Shown here: positions 10,580-20,171 of the stretch, in pieces | Layout: every line of letters starts with the position of its first letter | How positions within the stretch are numbered: position 1 is the first letter of the stretch | DNA from: Janthinobacterium sp. B9-8 | GTDB taxonomy: Bacteria > Pseudomonadota > Gammaproteobacteria > Burkholderiales > Chitinibacteraceae | Direction of reading: 5' to 3' | Length of the DNA stretch: 64,000 bases | NCBI RefSeq assembly: GCF_000969645.2 | Contig: NZ_CP014222.1 | Span: 2,235,740 to 2,299,739, forward strand | The notes under the pieces: model-generated | Told to the model about the DNA's origin: nothing | Seen by the model: only the letters and a program-made list of their open reading frames with translations | Database searches by the model: none | Position numbers and translations under genes: made by a program

Positions 10580-11281
10580 TTAGCTCATGCGCTTAATCAT
10601 TAAATCTTTGATCTTGCCAATGGCTTTGGTTGGGTTGAGTTCCTTAGGGCAAACATCAACGCAATTCATAATGCTATGGCAACGGAACAATCGATAAGGA
10701 TCTTCCAGATTATCCAGACGCTCGTTGGTTTTTTCATCGCGGGTATCGGCAATAAAGCGGTAAGCTGCCAACAAACCAGCAGGGCCTACAAATTTATCCG
10801 GATTCCACCAAAATGACGGGCAAGATGTTGAACAGCAAGCACACAAGATACATTCGTACAGGCCATCTAACTCTTTACGATCTTCCGGTGACTGCAAACG
10901 CTCACGATCAGGCGGTGGGTTATCGTTTTGCACATAGGGCTTAATCGAATGATATTGCTTAAAAAACTGTGTCATATCCACGATTAAGTCACGAATCACC
11001 GGCAAGCCTGGCAGCGGGCGAATTTCTACCGGTTGCTTCAGGCTGGCAATATCAGTAATACAGGCTAGACCATTTTTACCATTGATATTCATTGCGTCTG
11101 AACCGCAAATTCCTTCGCGGCAAGAGCGACGAAAACTCAGGCTATCGTCTTGAGCCTTAAGGCGAACCAGGCCATCGAGCAACTTCTTGTCGGATGGCTC
11201 GAGTTCAACGTGAAAATCCTGCATGTATGGCTTAGCGTCCACATCAGGGTTGTAGCGATAGAGCTTGAAATGCATCTTCAT
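10580..11281 (-). CDS. sdhB: succinate dehydrogenase iron-sulfur subunit
   Basis: SdhB carries the three iron-sulfur clusters that pass electrons from SdhA to quinone. All cluster ligands are visible: the [2Fe-2S] set SCREGICGSDAM, the [4Fe-4S] set CILCACCSTSCP, and the [3Fe-4S] set CHSIMNCVDVCPKELNP. The length of 233 residues is normal. The ATG at 11281 has AGGAGA at 7 bp. It follows sdhA by 18 bp. Confidence 0.97.
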   Translation of the reverse strand: MKMHFKLYRYNPDVDAKPYMQDFHVELEPSDKKLLDGLVRLKAQDDSLSFRRSCREGICGSDAMNINGKNGLACITDIASLKQPVEIRPLPGLPVIRDLIVDMTQFFKQYHSIKPYVQNDNPPPDRERLQSPEDRKELDGLYECILCACCSTSCPSFWWNPDKFVGPAGLLAAYRFIADTRDEKTNERLDNLEDPYRLFRCHSIMNCVDVCPKELNPTKAIGKIKDLMIKRMS

Positions 11282-11299
11282 CGGGTTCTCTCCTGATGC

Positions 11300-13063
11300 T
11301 TAATAAACGCGTTTTTGCGGTGCGATGTAATCGACCGTCAGCGGCTTGGTATGAACTGGCTTGTAAGACAAAGTGCGTGTTTTGCCATCAAACATCGTGT
11401 GCTTCATCCACTCATCATGACGATCAGGGAAATCATCGTGCGCATGCGCACCACGGCTTTCCTTACGTGCTTCAGCACAAATCAAGGTAGCAACAGCCAC
11501 TTCGATCAAGTTATCCAGCTCCAGCGCTTCAACACGTGCGGTGTTAAATACTTTGGATTTATCTTTAATCTGCGTGCGCTTCACACGCTCAGCCACGGCT
11601 TTGATTTCTTCAACGCCCTTGGCAAGGTTCTCTGAGTTACGGAATACACCCGCACGCAGTTGCACCACTTTTTGCATAGCATTACGCACATCCGCCACTT
11701 CTTCGCCGCCGGTTTGATTTTCTAAACGAGCCAGACGAGTAAGGGAGAAATCAGCCGCATTGGCTGGCAATGGGCGTAGCTCCGGGCGCTCGTTCTTGAT
11801 GAAATCAATAATCGAATTACCCGCCGCCTTACCAAACACCACCAAATCAAGCAGTGAATTGGTACCCAAACGATTCGCGCCGTGCACCGAAGCGCAAGCA
11901 CACTCCCCAGCGGCGTAGAAGCCTTTTACGCGCACTTCCGGATCGTCACCAATCGGCGCAACCACTTCACCCTTATAGTTGGTCGGAATACCGCCCATCT
12001 GATAGTGGCATGTTGGCACAACTGGGATTGGGTCTTGAATTGGATCCACACCGGCAAATTTAATCGCAATTTCACGAATACCTGGCAGGCGCTGCTTAAT
12101 GATGTCCGGACCTAAGTGATCGAGCTTTAGCAATACATGGTCTTTTTCTTTACCACAGCCACGACCTTCCAGAATTTCCAAGGCCATTGCACGGGAAACC
12201 ACGTCACGGGACGCCAAGTCTTTGGCGTTCGGTGCGTAGCGTTCCATAAAGCGCTCGCCCTCAGAATTGAGCAAGATGCCGCCTTCGCCGCGCACACCTT
12301 CGGTAATCAATACACCCGCACCGGCCACGCCAGTTGGGTGGAATTGCCAAAATTCCATATCTTCAAGCGGAATACCTGCGCGCACAGTCATGCCGAGGCC
12401 ATCGCCCGTATTAATAAAGGCATTGGTGGACGCTGAGAAAATACGACCTGCACCGCCGGTAGCAAACAACACGGCTTTGGCGTGGATAATCGACACTTCA
12501 CCGGTTTCCATTTCCAGCGCAGTCACACCCACCACTTCGCCTGCTTCATCACGAATCAGATCCAGCGCCATCCATTCCACAAAAAATTGAGTATTGGCGC
12601 GAACATTACGCTGATAAAGCGTGTGTAACATGGCGTGACCAGTACGATCGGCTGCAGCACAGGCGCGTTGCACCGGTGTCTTGCCGAAATCGGCCATATG
12701 GCCGCCGAATGGACGCTGATAGATTTTGCCGTTTTCCAAACGATCAAACGGCATACCAAAGTGCTCAAGCTCAACCACAACTTCGGGAGCCTGACGGCAC
12801 ATAAATTCGATGGCGTCTTGATCCCCCAGCCAGTCCGACCCTTTAACGGTGTCGTACATATGCCATTCCCACTTGTCTTCCTGGACATTACCAAGAGAGG
12901 CGGAAATACCACCCTGCGCCGCAACGGTGTGCGAGCGGGTTGGGAATACTTTAGATAAAACAGCGGTTTTTAGACCGGCTTCAGAGAGCTGCAATGCGGC
13001 ACGAAGGCCTGCGCCACCTGCACCCACAATGACAGCATCGAATTTACGAATAGGAACGGTCAT
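11300..13063 (-). CDS. sdhA: succinate dehydrogenase flavoprotein subunit
   Basis: SdhA oxidises succinate to fumarate on the cytoplasmic side of complex II. The 587-residue protein has the FAD dinucleotide fold [18 protein letters not shown], and the covalent flavin His within [15 protein letters not shown]. The active-site segments [18 protein letters not shown] and [15 protein letters not shown] are also present. Its start lies just 3 bp after the sdhD stop, indicating tight coupling. SdhE, needed for its flavinylation, is encoded two genes downstream. Confidence 0.97.
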   Translation of the reverse strand: MTVPIRKFDAVIVGAGGAGLRAALQLSEAGLKTAVLSKVFPTRSHTVAAQGGISASLGNVQEDKWEWHMYDTVKGSDWLGDQDAIEFMCRQAPEVVVELEHFGMPFDRLENGKIYQRPFGGHMADFGKTPVQRACAAADRTGHAMLHTLYQRNVRANTQFFVEWMALDLIRDEAGEVVGVTALEMETGEVSIIHAKAVLFATGGAGRIFSASTNAFINTGDGLGMTVRAGIPLEDMEFWQFHPTGVAGAGVLITEGVRGEGGILLNSEGERFMERYAPNAKDLASRDVVSRAMALEILEGRGCGKEKDHVLLKLDHLGPDIIKQRLPGIREIAIKFAGVDPIQDPIPVVPTCHYQMGGIPTNYKGEVVAPIGDDPEVRVKGFYAAGECACASVHGANRLGTNSLLDLVVFGKAAGNSIIDFIKNERPELRPLPANAADFSLTRLARLENQTGGEEVADVRNAMQKVVQLRAGVFRNSENLAKGVEEIKAVAERVKRTQIKDKSKVFNTARVEALELDNLIEVAVATLICAEARKESRGAHAHDDFPDRHDEWMKHTMFDGKTRTLSYKPVHTKPLTVDYIAPQKRVY

Positions 13064-13066
13064 CGC

Positions 13067-13414
13067 TTATGCACCCCACACAACTTTAATCATATAAACC
13101 AAGCTACCTGCCAGCCATAACAGCGTGAGCACGTGCATCGTTAAACGCAAACCAACATGCTGCAGGTAATCCATCCAGATATCACGAATCCCAACCCATG
13201 CATGCCAAAGCAACGCAAACAGGCTGACTGTTGTGACCACTTTTACCCAAGTAAAGGCGAAAAGCTGCTGCCAGGCTTCAAATGAAGCGCCATTGGCCAG
13301 CAAAATAAACGCAAGCACACCCAAGGTGTAAACCAGCATAATCACAGCGGTAACACGCTGAACCAACCAATCCCGCAAGCCGTAATGAGCTCCGACTACC
13401 TCACGATTAATCAT
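13067..13414 (-). CDS. sdhD: succinate dehydrogenase membrane anchor subunit D
   Basis: This 115-residue protein has three predicted membrane helices (about 22-42, 53-75 and 92-112), as expected for SdhD, which with SdhC anchors the complex and binds haem b and quinone. The probable haem-ligand His is in ALLWHAWVGIRDIWMDY. The ATG at 13414 has a strong GGAGG site. The first 36 bases of the gene are partly repeated 74 bp upstream at the end of sdhC, giving a small overlapping ORF. Confidence 0.93.
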   Translation of the reverse strand: MINREVVGAHYGLRDWLVQRVTAVIMLVYTLGVLAFILLANGASFEAWQQLFAFTWVKVVTTVSLFALLWHAWVGIRDIWMDYLQHVGLRLTMHVLTLLWLAGSLVYMIKVVWGA

Positions 13415-13488
13415 TGCACTCCTCCATCACACAGCACCAGCAAGCCGATCTGGCCGCAATAGGCCCCGACTACTTCATGATTTACCAT
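13411..13488 (-). CDS. 25-codon ORF bridging sdhC and sdhD (partial sdhD duplication)
   Basis: An ATG at 13488, preceded by GGAG at 7-bp spacing inside the sdhC 3' end, opens an ORF of 25 codons. Its ATG overlaps the sdhC stop (ATGGTAA) and its TGA overlaps the sdhD start (ATGA). The peptide begins MVNHEVVGAYCG, against MINREVVGAHYG for SdhD, and the DNA matches at about 28 of 36 positions. It therefore derives from a partial duplication of the sdhD 5' end. Whether it is translated is unknown; the overlaps suggest it could couple sdhC and sdhD translation. Confidence 0.4.
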   Translation of the reverse strand: MVNHEVVGAYCGQIGLLVLCDGGVQ

Positions 13489-13856
13489 ACCAACGCTCCG
13501 ATCACGACGGTCAGAGCCAGACTCACAACCAGCACCAATTTTGCGGTGAGGCGTGCAGTTGGAAGATCCAGACCTTTATGAATATCCAGGAAAAGGAATC
13601 GTGTACCCGCACAGACATGGTGCAGATAGGCCCACAGAATACCGAGGAGGGCAATTTTCATGAGGGGATGTGAAATACAGGATCTGAATGCATCAAAACG
13701 CTCGGCAGAAGACAGGGAGCCTTCCAGAGCGTAGAGCATAAAGGGAATCGCCAGAAACATCAGCGCGCCACTGACGCGATGAAGAATGGAGATAACCCCT
13801 GGCAAGGGAAGACGAATCTTCGCTAGATCCAGGTGCTTGGGGCGTGTTTTTTGCAT
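13482..13856 (-). CDS. sdhC: succinate dehydrogenase cytochrome b556 subunit
   Basis: SdhC is the first gene of the succinate dehydrogenase set, a membrane anchor binding haem b. I use the ATG at 13856 (MQKTRPKHLDLAKIRLPLPG), the family's usual beginning, preceded by GAGG; an upstream GTG would add two residues. The 124-residue protein has three hydrophobic helices. It shows the signature SILHRVSGALMF, and HHVCAGTRFLFLDIHKG with the haem-ligand His. The sdh promoter should lie in 13857-14001. Confidence 0.95.
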   Translation of the reverse strand: MQKTRPKHLDLAKIRLPLPGVISILHRVSGALMFLAIPFMLYALEGSLSSAERFDAFRSCISHPLMKIALLGILWAYLHHVCAGTRFLFLDIHKGLDLPTARLTAKLVLVVSLALTVVIGALVW

Positions 13857-13970
13857 GCGCACTTCCTCTTTAAGTTTTACTACTGTCAGCGAGCATCAAG
13901 CAAAAACACTGCCACTCACAACACTGACCGGCCATTTACTAACTGACTGACTCAACAACCAAACTCTACC

Positions 13971-13994
13971 CTAGGTGGGTTTCACCCTTCCTAC
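13971..13994. repeat. degenerate GTAGGG-type palindrome between gntR and sdhC
   Basis: CTAGGTGGGTTTCACCC followed by TTCCTAC forms a degenerate inverted repeat related to the GTAGGGCGGGT hairpins elsewhere in the cluster. It begins 8 bases after the gntR stop on the minus strand. It may separate gntR from sdhC transcription, but it is not a clear terminator. Confidence 0.45.
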
Positions 13995-14001
13995 AGCTCA
14001 A

Positions 14002-14748
14002 CTAGGCTCGCTCAGGCGGCGCCTGAAACGCCAACTGCTCTGATCTAAACCAAGCCACACTCCAAACCTGCGCTTTGCCATCAAAATCTCTGGCTAAACG
14101 CACAAGCTGGAGCAAAGGTTCGTGCACTTCAATTTGCAGCAATCTGGCTTCTGCACTAGCGGCAGGAATGGCCCGATAGCGTATTTCGCCATCTTTTAAG
14201 CGCATCCCAAAATCACGCCAGCATAGTTCACGCAAATTGCCGCGTAACTCTCTAATTCTGCGCATTTCCAAATTCGGGAAATTGGCTTCTGGCAAAAACA
14301 TCTCTTCAAGGCCAATCACAGCACCTGCTACGCGTAATAAGCGCCGCACTTGCCACAAGGCTGCACCGCGCCTTAAACCTAAAATCTCTGCTAATTGCTC
14401 GCCCGCATGAATCCGCACACAACCGAGCATTTCAATTTTTGGCTTTTCACCGCCGTAGCCAGACAAAGGGACAAACATGGCCTGAGCGAGAAAATCGCTC
14501 GCATCAGAAACAAAAGTACCCACACCTTGCCGCCGGTACAGCACACCATCGGCCACCAACACATCTAAAGCTTTGCGCACGGTGCCCTGACTGACTCCAA
14601 AGCGGTGCGCTAAATCATTTTCACTCGGCAAACTTTCATCAGTCCCCCACTCACCGGCGTCTACCGCCGTAGTGACTTCACGAATAACCTGACGATAAAG
14701 AGGGATGGCTGCAAGTTTGCTCATTGAGGATAGGTTGCTTTTTATCAT
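14002..14748 (-). CDS. GntR family regulator with UTRA domain (HutC subfamily)
   Basis: The N-terminal 75 residues form a winged-helix GntR domain (IPLYRQVIREVTTAVDAGEW, then LPSENDLAHRFGVSQGTVRKAL and RRQGVGTFV). The remainder is a UTRA effector-binding domain (for example GAVIGLEEMFLPEANFPNL). The ATG at 14748 gives 248 residues; the in-frame ATG at 14724 (MSKLAAIPLYRQ) is equally plausible, and neither has a good ribosome site. It sits upstream of sdhCDAB and divergent from mdh, so control of TCA genes is the natural inference. The effector cannot be read from sequence. Confidence 0.88.
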   Translation of the reverse strand: MIKSNLSSMSKLAAIPLYRQVIREVTTAVDAGEWGTDESLPSENDLAHRFGVSQGTVRKALDVLVADGVLYRRQGVGTFVSDASDFLAQAMFVPLSGYGGEKPKIEMLGCVRIHAGEQLAEILGLRRGAALWQVRRLLRVAGAVIGLEEMFLPEANFPNLEMRRIRELRGNLRELCWRDFGMRLKDGEIRYRAIPAASAEARLLQIEVHEPLLQLVRLARDFDGKAQVWSVAWFRSEQLAFQAPPERA

Positions 14749-15125
14749 GTTGTAGCATCATAGTCTACTACAGTCTTATATAAGACAAAAGATACACAAC
14801 AATATATTTCATCTCTTGGCAAAACGCGCGCAAAGCGTGAAGACGCGTGATAAACTTTCACCGCTAGACTTATGCTGTAGCTAAAACACACTCTAAACCG
14901 TGTAAAGATAAGCGTGCGGGGTGTAGTTGCATCGCCATTTAACAAAAAAGCAACACGATCAGCTTGGGTTTTGCACTACAAAGAATAAGGAGTGAACTTA
15001 TCCAAGCAGCATGCTATTTAAGTGTCTGTTTTTTGTAGTATGAAGCGGTCGTTCTTTCTTTTTTAAAGTAAGAGTTGAATCACCCCTGCATCGCTCACAC
15101 ACAAACCAATATCGGAGTCATCCAC
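14749..15125. promoter_or_regulatory. divergent gntR/mdh control region with a perfect palindrome
   Basis: This 377-bp gap contains no convincing gene. Just upstream of gntR, the perfect 14-bp palindrome GTCTTATATAAGAC lies at 14773-14786, of the size and GTCT...AGAC shape bound by GntR/HutC-type dimers. TGTAGYA-type elements flank it at 14751, 14765 (inverted) and about 15035. mdh has a GGAG ribosome site just before its ATG. Autoregulation and mdh control by the GntR protein are inferred. Confidence 0.5.
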
Positions 15126-16106
15126 ATGAAGTCACCTATTCGCGTTGCCGTTACCGGCGCTGCCGGCCAAATTGGTTATAGCCTCTTATTCCGTATTGCA
15201 TCTGGCGCGATGCTGGGTGCGGATCAGCCTGTGATTCTGCAATTGCTTGATATCACCCCTTCCCTGCCTGCGCTTAACGGCGTAGTGATGGAATTGGATG
15301 ACTGCGCATTCCCACTATTGCAAGGCATTGTGCAAAGTGATGATCCAAAAGTAGCGTTTAAAGATGCAGACATCGCCCTTCTGGTTGGTGCACGCCCACG
15401 CGGCCCAGGCATGGAGCGTAAAGACCTGCTCGAAGCCAACGGTGCAATCTTTACTGCGCAAGGTAAAGCACTGAATGAAGTGGCATCACGTGATGTAAAA
15501 GTACTAGTAGTGGGCAATCCAGCCAATACCAACGCTTATATCGCCATGAAGAATGCGCCGGATCTAAACCCGGCCAACTTCACCGCCATGATGCGTCTGG
15601 ATCATAACCGTGCGCTGACACAGATCGCTCAAAAGACAGACAGCGTAGTCACTGATGTCAACAAGATGATCATCTGGGGCAATCACTCTGCTACCCAGTA
15701 CCCAGATCTATTCCACGCAACTGTAAAAGGCCAAAGCGCTTCTGCCCTGATCAACGATCAAAAATGGTTAGAAGCTGACTTTATCCCTACCGTTCAGCAG
15801 CGAGGCGCAGCCATTATCAAGGCGCGTGGTTTATCGTCAGCTGCTTCTGCTGCCAACGCTGCAATTGACCATATCCGTAACTGGGTACTGGGCACAGCAG
15901 ATGGTGACTGGGTCACAATGGGCGTACCTGCAAATGGTGAATACGGCTATAGCGATCTGATTTTTGGTTACCCAGTAACATGTAAAGATGGCAAATACAC
16001 CATCGTTGAAGGCTTGGAAATCAGCGCCTTTAGCCGCACACGTATGGATGCCAGCGCGAAGGAACTATCCGAAGAGCGCGATGCAGTGAAGCACTTGCTC
16101 GGTTAA
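15126..16106 (+). CDS. mdh: malate dehydrogenase
   Basis: Mdh interconverts malate and oxaloacetate with NAD+. The ATG at 15126 ([20 protein letters not shown]) follows GGAG and gives 326 residues, the length of the cytosolic-type MDH of betaproteobacteria. Substrate-binding arginines lie in [14 protein letters not shown] and [12 protein letters not shown], and the catalytic His in [12 protein letters not shown]. It is transcribed away from the gntR-sdh cluster and followed by a palindrome and a bidirectional terminator. Confidence 0.97.
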   Translation: MKSPIRVAVTGAAGQIGYSLLFRIASGAMLGADQPVILQLLDITPSLPALNGVVMELDDCAFPLLQGIVQSDDPKVAFKDADIALLVGARPRGPGMERKDLLEANGAIFTAQGKALNEVASRDVKVLVVGNPANTNAYIAMKNAPDLNPANFTAMMRLDHNRALTQIAQKTDSVVTDVNKMIIWGNHSATQYPDLFHATVKGQSASALINDQKWLEADFIPTVQQRGAAIIKARGLSSAASAANAAIDHIRNWVLGTADGDWVTMGVPANGEYGYSDLIFGYPVTCKDGKYTIVEGLEISAFSRTRMDASAKELSEERDAVKHLLG

Positions 16107-16120
16107 TTGAATCTGGCTTC

Positions 16121-16142
16121 CAACAGGGGCTAGCCCCTGTTG
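16121..16142. repeat. perfect 22-bp palindrome after mdh
   Basis: CAACAGGGGCT followed by AGCCCCTGTTG is perfectly self-complementary, 15 bases after the mdh stop. It lacks a T-run. It may assist 3'-end formation together with the terminator that follows. Confidence 0.6.
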
Positions 16143-16172
16143 TATAAAGTGCACCGCGTTTAAGTGGTACAA

Positions 16173-16202
16173 AAAAAGGCGAACCCTCGGGCTCGCCTTT
16201 TT
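16173..16202. terminator. bidirectional terminator between mdh and nagE
   Basis: AAAAAGGCGA and TCGCCTTTTT form a 10-bp stem with A/T tracts at both ends. It lies between the convergent mdh and nagE genes and can terminate both. Confidence 0.88.
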
Positions 16203-16217
16203 GATACCCACTAAAGC

Positions 16218-18230
16218 TTACTTCGCCTTAATGGTATACAGGGCTGTTTTACCTGCTTCTACATGACCTGTTGCAAAATCAATCACGCTATCAAACTGAT
16301 CCACATTGCTCAATACAACAGGGCTAATGATAGATACGGCATGTTGGGTCAGGTATTCAAGATCTAGCTCTAGCACAGCATCACCCGCTTTCACGCGTGA
16401 GCCTTGCTCAAGCAGACGAGTAAAGCCCTTACCACCCAGTTTCACGGTATCCAGGCCCACATGCACAATCAGCTCAGCGCCGTTATCAGCAATCAATGCA
16501 AACGCATGATTGGTATTAAAGATTTTAGCAATCACACCATCCACAGGCGCTACCACCAGCGAACCAGTCGGGCGAATCGCCAAACCTTCACCCACGGCTT
16601 TACTAGAGAACGCCGCATCTGGCACTTGCAGTAAAGTCACCACTTCACCGCTCATTGGCGCAAGTAAAACCAAATCGCCCGTTACTTTTTTTGCAATAGC
16701 AACCGGAGCAACAACCGCATTGGCAGCGGGCGCTGCTGCAGGTGCCTCAGCACTGATCCCTTTACCTGCTAATAGCTGGCTCATACGCGTTGCAATCAGC
16801 TCAGCTTTAGGTCCAACAATAATCTGAATATTTTGCTTATTGAGCTTAATCACACCCGAAGCGCCAAGACGCTTAGCGGCGGCCTCGTCAACAACAGCGG
16901 TATCGTTCAGAGTTAAACGCAAACGTGTAATGCAAGCATCAATGGCTACAACATTTGAGCCACCACCAATCAAGCTTACATACGCATGAGCCAGCGAATC
17001 TGTATCACCACTAACAGGCGTATCATCTGCTGCCGCGCCTTCTTCTTCATCTTCCTGGCCCGGCGTCTTCAGATTGAAGAACTTGATTGCAAAGCGGAAG
17101 CTGAAGTAATAAATAGCGAAGAATGCAAACCCTTGCACAATCAGCATCAGAATATCTTTAGCCAGCGGATTTTTAGTCGACAGCACCAAATCAACCAGAC
17201 CCGCGCTGAAACCAAAACCAGCAATCCATTGCATGCTCGCAGCAATATAAACAGATACACCTGTCAACACCGCGTGCAGCAAGTAAAGCAAAGGAGCGAC
17301 AAACATAAAGGAGAATTCAAGCGGCTCAGTCACACCGGTAAAGAACGCAGCAAAAGCAGCCGCAATCATCAGGGATGCAACACGTGCTTTGTTTTGCGGC
17401 TTAGCTGCGTGATAAATAGCCAACGCCGCACCCGGCAAACCGAACATCATAATCGGGAAGAAACCCGCTTGATACATACCGGTTACACCCAATACAGCCT
17501 TACCTTCAGCAAGGGACTTAGCGCCACCCAGGAAGTTAGGAATATCGTTAATACCCGCAACGTCAAACCAGAACACGCTGTTCAGAGCGTGATGCAAGCC
17601 AACGGGAATCAAGAGACGATTAAAGAAGGCGTAAATACCTGCGCCAGCCGGGCCCATGCCCATAATGCTTTCACCGAAATGCACCAAACCGTTAAATACG
17701 ATTGGCCAGATGTACATCAACGGGAAAGCAACAACCAGCATCACCACCGAAGTGACAATAGGCACTAAGCGACGGCCACTAAAGAAAGCCAAGGCTTTAT
17801 GCAGCTCAACACCGCTAAAGCGGTTGTAGAGCTCAGCAGTAATTACACCCACCAAAATACCAACAAACTGGTTGTTGATTTTGGCAAAGGCCTTAGGCAC
17901 TTGATCCAAAGGAATACCTTGGATCTGAGAAACCGCACCGGGAGACAACAACGTTGTCAGTACGTAAAAGCCAACCAAACCCGACAAAGCGGCTGCACCG
18001 TCTTTATCTTTCGACATACCGTAAGCAATACCTACGGCAAACAAAATCGACATATTGTCGATAATGGCCGCGCCCGATTTGATCAGGAAAGCAGCTAATG
18101 CACTATTGCTACCCCAGCCATTTGGATCAATCCAATAGCCGATACCCATTAAAATGGCGGCGGCTGGCAACGTTGCCACCGGCACCATCAGCGCACGGCC
18201 GATTTTCTGTAAATAGCCCAGAATATTCAT
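16218..18230 (-). CDS. nagE: N-acetylglucosamine-specific PTS enzyme IICBA
   Basis: This 670-residue fusion imports and phosphorylates N-acetylglucosamine. The EIIC part (1-375) opens with MNILGYLQKIGRALMVPVA and has about ten membrane segments, including NRLLIPVGLHHALN and TGVTEPLEFSFMF. The EIIB cysteine is in VAIDACITRLRLTLND near residue 440. The EIIA domain (about 530-670) has the phospho-His motif LIVHVGLDTVKLGGKGF. Ala/Pro-rich linkers separate domains. The ATG at 18230 lies behind AGGGGA. Domain order C-B-A and the N-terminus match NagE better than glucose PtsG. No nagA or nagB is adjacent. Confidence 0.9.
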   Translation of the reverse strand: MNILGYLQKIGRALMVPVATLPAAAILMGIGYWIDPNGWGSNSALAAFLIKSGAAIIDNMSILFAVGIAYGMSKDKDGAAALSGLVGFYVLTTLLSPGAVSQIQGIPLDQVPKAFAKINNQFVGILVGVITAELYNRFSGVELHKALAFFSGRRLVPIVTSVVMLVVAFPLMYIWPIVFNGLVHFGESIMGMGPAGAGIYAFFNRLLIPVGLHHALNSVFWFDVAGINDIPNFLGGAKSLAEGKAVLGVTGMYQAGFFPIMMFGLPGAALAIYHAAKPQNKARVASLMIAAAFAAFFTGVTEPLEFSFMFVAPLLYLLHAVLTGVSVYIAASMQWIAGFGFSAGLVDLVLSTKNPLAKDILMLIVQGFAFFAIYYFSFRFAIKFFNLKTPGQEDEEEGAAADDTPVSGDTDSLAHAYVSLIGGGSNVVAIDACITRLRLTLNDTAVVDEAAAKRLGASGVIKLNKQNIQIIVGPKAELIATRMSQLLAGKGISAEAPAAAPAANAVVAPVAIAKKVTGDLVLLAPMSGEVVTLLQVPDAAFSSKAVGEGLAIRPTGSLVVAPVDGVIAKIFNTNHAFALIADNGAELIVHVGLDTVKLGGKGFTRLLEQGSRVKAGDAVLELDLEYLTQHAVSIISPVVLSNVDQFDSVIDFATGHVEAGKTALYTIKAK

Positions 18231-18735
18231 CACATCCCCTTTTTATCTTGCTCAAGCAACGAGTGTCAGCGTAGCTATAATCGTTGAGTAACCATTTTGA
18301 AGTGCAAGGTGGCAAAGTTGCGCAAAACTCGTAAACGAAACTAGTCGATACACCTTACATCGCCAAACATGCTGGATTATTCACTGCACGGTAGTAATTG
18401 GCAATCAAAAGATAAACAAGCCGGTACTTTAAAATGACTTGTGTTAACAAATAACAAAAGCATGAAAAAGATTAAAGCTTCACATTAAAATCATCAGGCA
18501 AAATTCATTCACATCAAACCAATGCTTTATAAATAAACAACAGCAAAAAACCGCATTATCAATCACTGATTTATGCATATTGAAATCTACAGAACTCATC
18601 GTTTATCAGTATTGAGCTAACTCAAATGGCGAGATTATTTCACCCCATACTTACCTTTCTTTACATTAATTCCCTTGTAGCAATACGAATAATGAGCCAC
18701 TGCAACAAATTATTACAAAGCCATCTGCAACACGC
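18231..18735. other. 505-bp intergenic region upstream of nagE, no gene seen
   Basis: I find no plausible coding sequence on either strand. The stretch is AT-rich and presumably contains the nagE promoter. A short TTGAG-N4-CTCAA inverted repeat at 18612-18625 is the only symmetry I noticed, too far from nagE to assign a role. Confidence 0.5.
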
Positions 18736-18736
18736 A

Positions 18737-18770
18737 AAAAGAAACAGCCCGCAAGCGGGCTGTTTCTTTT
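18737..18770. terminator. terminator at the end of cydABX
   Basis: AAAAGAAACAGCCCGC and GCGGGCTGTTTCTTTT form a perfect 16-bp stem with a 2-base centre, flanked by A and T tracts. It lies 46 bases beyond the cydX stop on the minus strand. Confidence 0.92.
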
Positions 18771-18815
18771 TAAATACACACATATTTATTTGACATAAAA
18801 CAAGAAAGACTTAAA

Positions 18816-18965
18816 TCACTTATTTTTTACATATTTTTCAAAGCGCTCCTGCGCTTCGCTCTCTTTCTCACCACCAAAAGCATGGGTGCTTTCAAACCAC
18901 ATCACATTAATCAAGCCAAATGCCAAAGCCAGCCCTACGCCAAGTATCCAAGAAAAATACCACAT
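18816..18965 (-). CDS. cydX: cytochrome bd oxidase small subunit CydX
   Basis: A 49-codon gene, found by reading the gap after cydB. The peptide begins MWYFSWILGVGLALAFGLIN, matching the CydX consensus (MWYFxWxLG then a single membrane helix). A charged tail with EKESEAQERFEKY follows. CydX stabilises the haem centres of the CydAB oxidase. The ATG at 18965 has AAAGGAG at 9 bp. It lies 63 bp after cydB and just before the operon terminator. Confidence 0.92.
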   Translation of the reverse strand: MWYFSWILGVGLALAFGLINVMWFESTHAFGGEKESEAQERFEKYVKNK

Positions 18966-19028
18966 TATGCCCACTCCTTTGAGTGCATTGCTTCAAACCT
19001 CGCCACGGCGAGTGCTTTTGGAAATACA

Positions 19029-20162
19029 TTAATAACTATGCGTATCATTTTGCAGACGCTCAACGGTCACCGGCCCACGCATCACCCGATACACCCAAGC
19101 CGTATAGACCATAATAATCGGCACAAAAATGACCACCACAGCCAGCATCACGCCCAAGGTTTTTTTACTTGAGACCGCATCCCATACCGTTAGGCTAGAA
19201 GCCGCGTCTAAAGTCGATGGCAAAATAAACGGAAACAAAGCAATCGCTGTAGTACACAGCACACCGATACTCGCTATGCCACTAAGCATAAAGGCCGTGT
19301 ACTGATATCGCCGCCAGCTAGCGAAAGCCGCCAGAAGAGCAGCAAACACTCCCGCTCCCGGCACGAGCCAAGCCCAAGGATAAAGGTTAAAGTTACTTAG
19401 CCATGCCCCTTTCACAATGGCAACCGTTTTATTCAGCGGATTTAACACATCGCCCACCGCCCCCATGCTAACAATCTGCCAAGCGTCTAATTGCTTGAGC
19501 CATACCCCGCCCAAGGCAAACAAAATAGCCATTATGCATCCGGTATAGATCGCCACACTGATTGCACGGCTTTGCACGGCATCCCTGGTTTTGACCGCCA
19601 GAAACGTTGCACCATGCAAAACCAGCATGGCAATCGCCACTAAGCCGCAATACAAGGAAAAGGGATTTAATAAGTCATAAAAATGTCCTGCGTAACTCAC
19701 CCTCAAGCTATCGTCAAATTGAAATGGCAAGCCGATAAATAAATTACCAATCGCCACACCAAACACGAGTGTTGGCACAATACTACCCACAAATAAAGCC
19801 CAATCCCAACCATTGCGCCAGCGTGGATCGGCTAATTTACTACGGTAATCAAACCCTGCCGGCCTCAAAAATAAAGCAAACAGCACAAACATCAATGCCA
19901 CATACATCACCGAAAATGCGGCGGCATAAAGCAACGGCCAGGCAGCAAAGAGCGCCGCCCCAACCGTCACCAGCCAAACCTGATTTCCTTCCCAAGTTGG
20001 GCCCACTGAATTAATCACCAAGCGGCGCTCATCATCGGTCTTGCCCACAAACGGCAAAAGAATCGCCACACCTAAATCAAAACCACCAGTGAGCGTAAAA
20101 CCGATGAGTAGAAAAACCATCAGAGCCCACCAGATTAATTTTAATACTTCATAATCAAGCAT
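19029..20162 (-). CDS. cydB: cytochrome bd ubiquinol oxidase subunit II
   Basis: CydB is the second large subunit of the bd-type terminal oxidase in the inner membrane. The 377 residues include about eight hydrophobic helices. It shows the family blocks [18 protein letters not shown] near the N-terminus, [12 protein letters not shown], and [12 protein letters not shown]. It follows cydA by 9 bp. Length and motifs are normal. Confidence 0.97.
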   Translation of the reverse strand: MLDYEVLKLIWWALMVFLLIGFTLTGGFDLGVAILLPFVGKTDDERRLVINSVGPTWEGNQVWLVTVGAALFAAWPLLYAAAFSVMYVALMFVLFALFLRPAGFDYRSKLADPRWRNGWDWALFVGSIVPTLVFGVAIGNLFIGLPFQFDDSLRVSYAGHFYDLLNPFSLYCGLVAIAMLVLHGATFLAVKTRDAVQSRAISVAIYTGCIMAILFALGGVWLKQLDAWQIVSMGAVGDVLNPLNKTVAIVKGAWLSNFNLYPWAWLVPGAGVFAALLAAFASWRRYQYTAFMLSGIASIGVLCTTAIALFPFILPSTLDAASSLTVWDAVSSKKTLGVMLAVVVIFVPIIMVYTAWVYRVMRGPVTVERLQNDTHSY

Positions 20163-20171
20163 GATTTTCCC

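Noticed and set aside
18231..18735. Small ORFs in the nagE upstream gap
   Set aside because: No ribosome sites, no hydrophobic or conserved pattern, and poor codon use.
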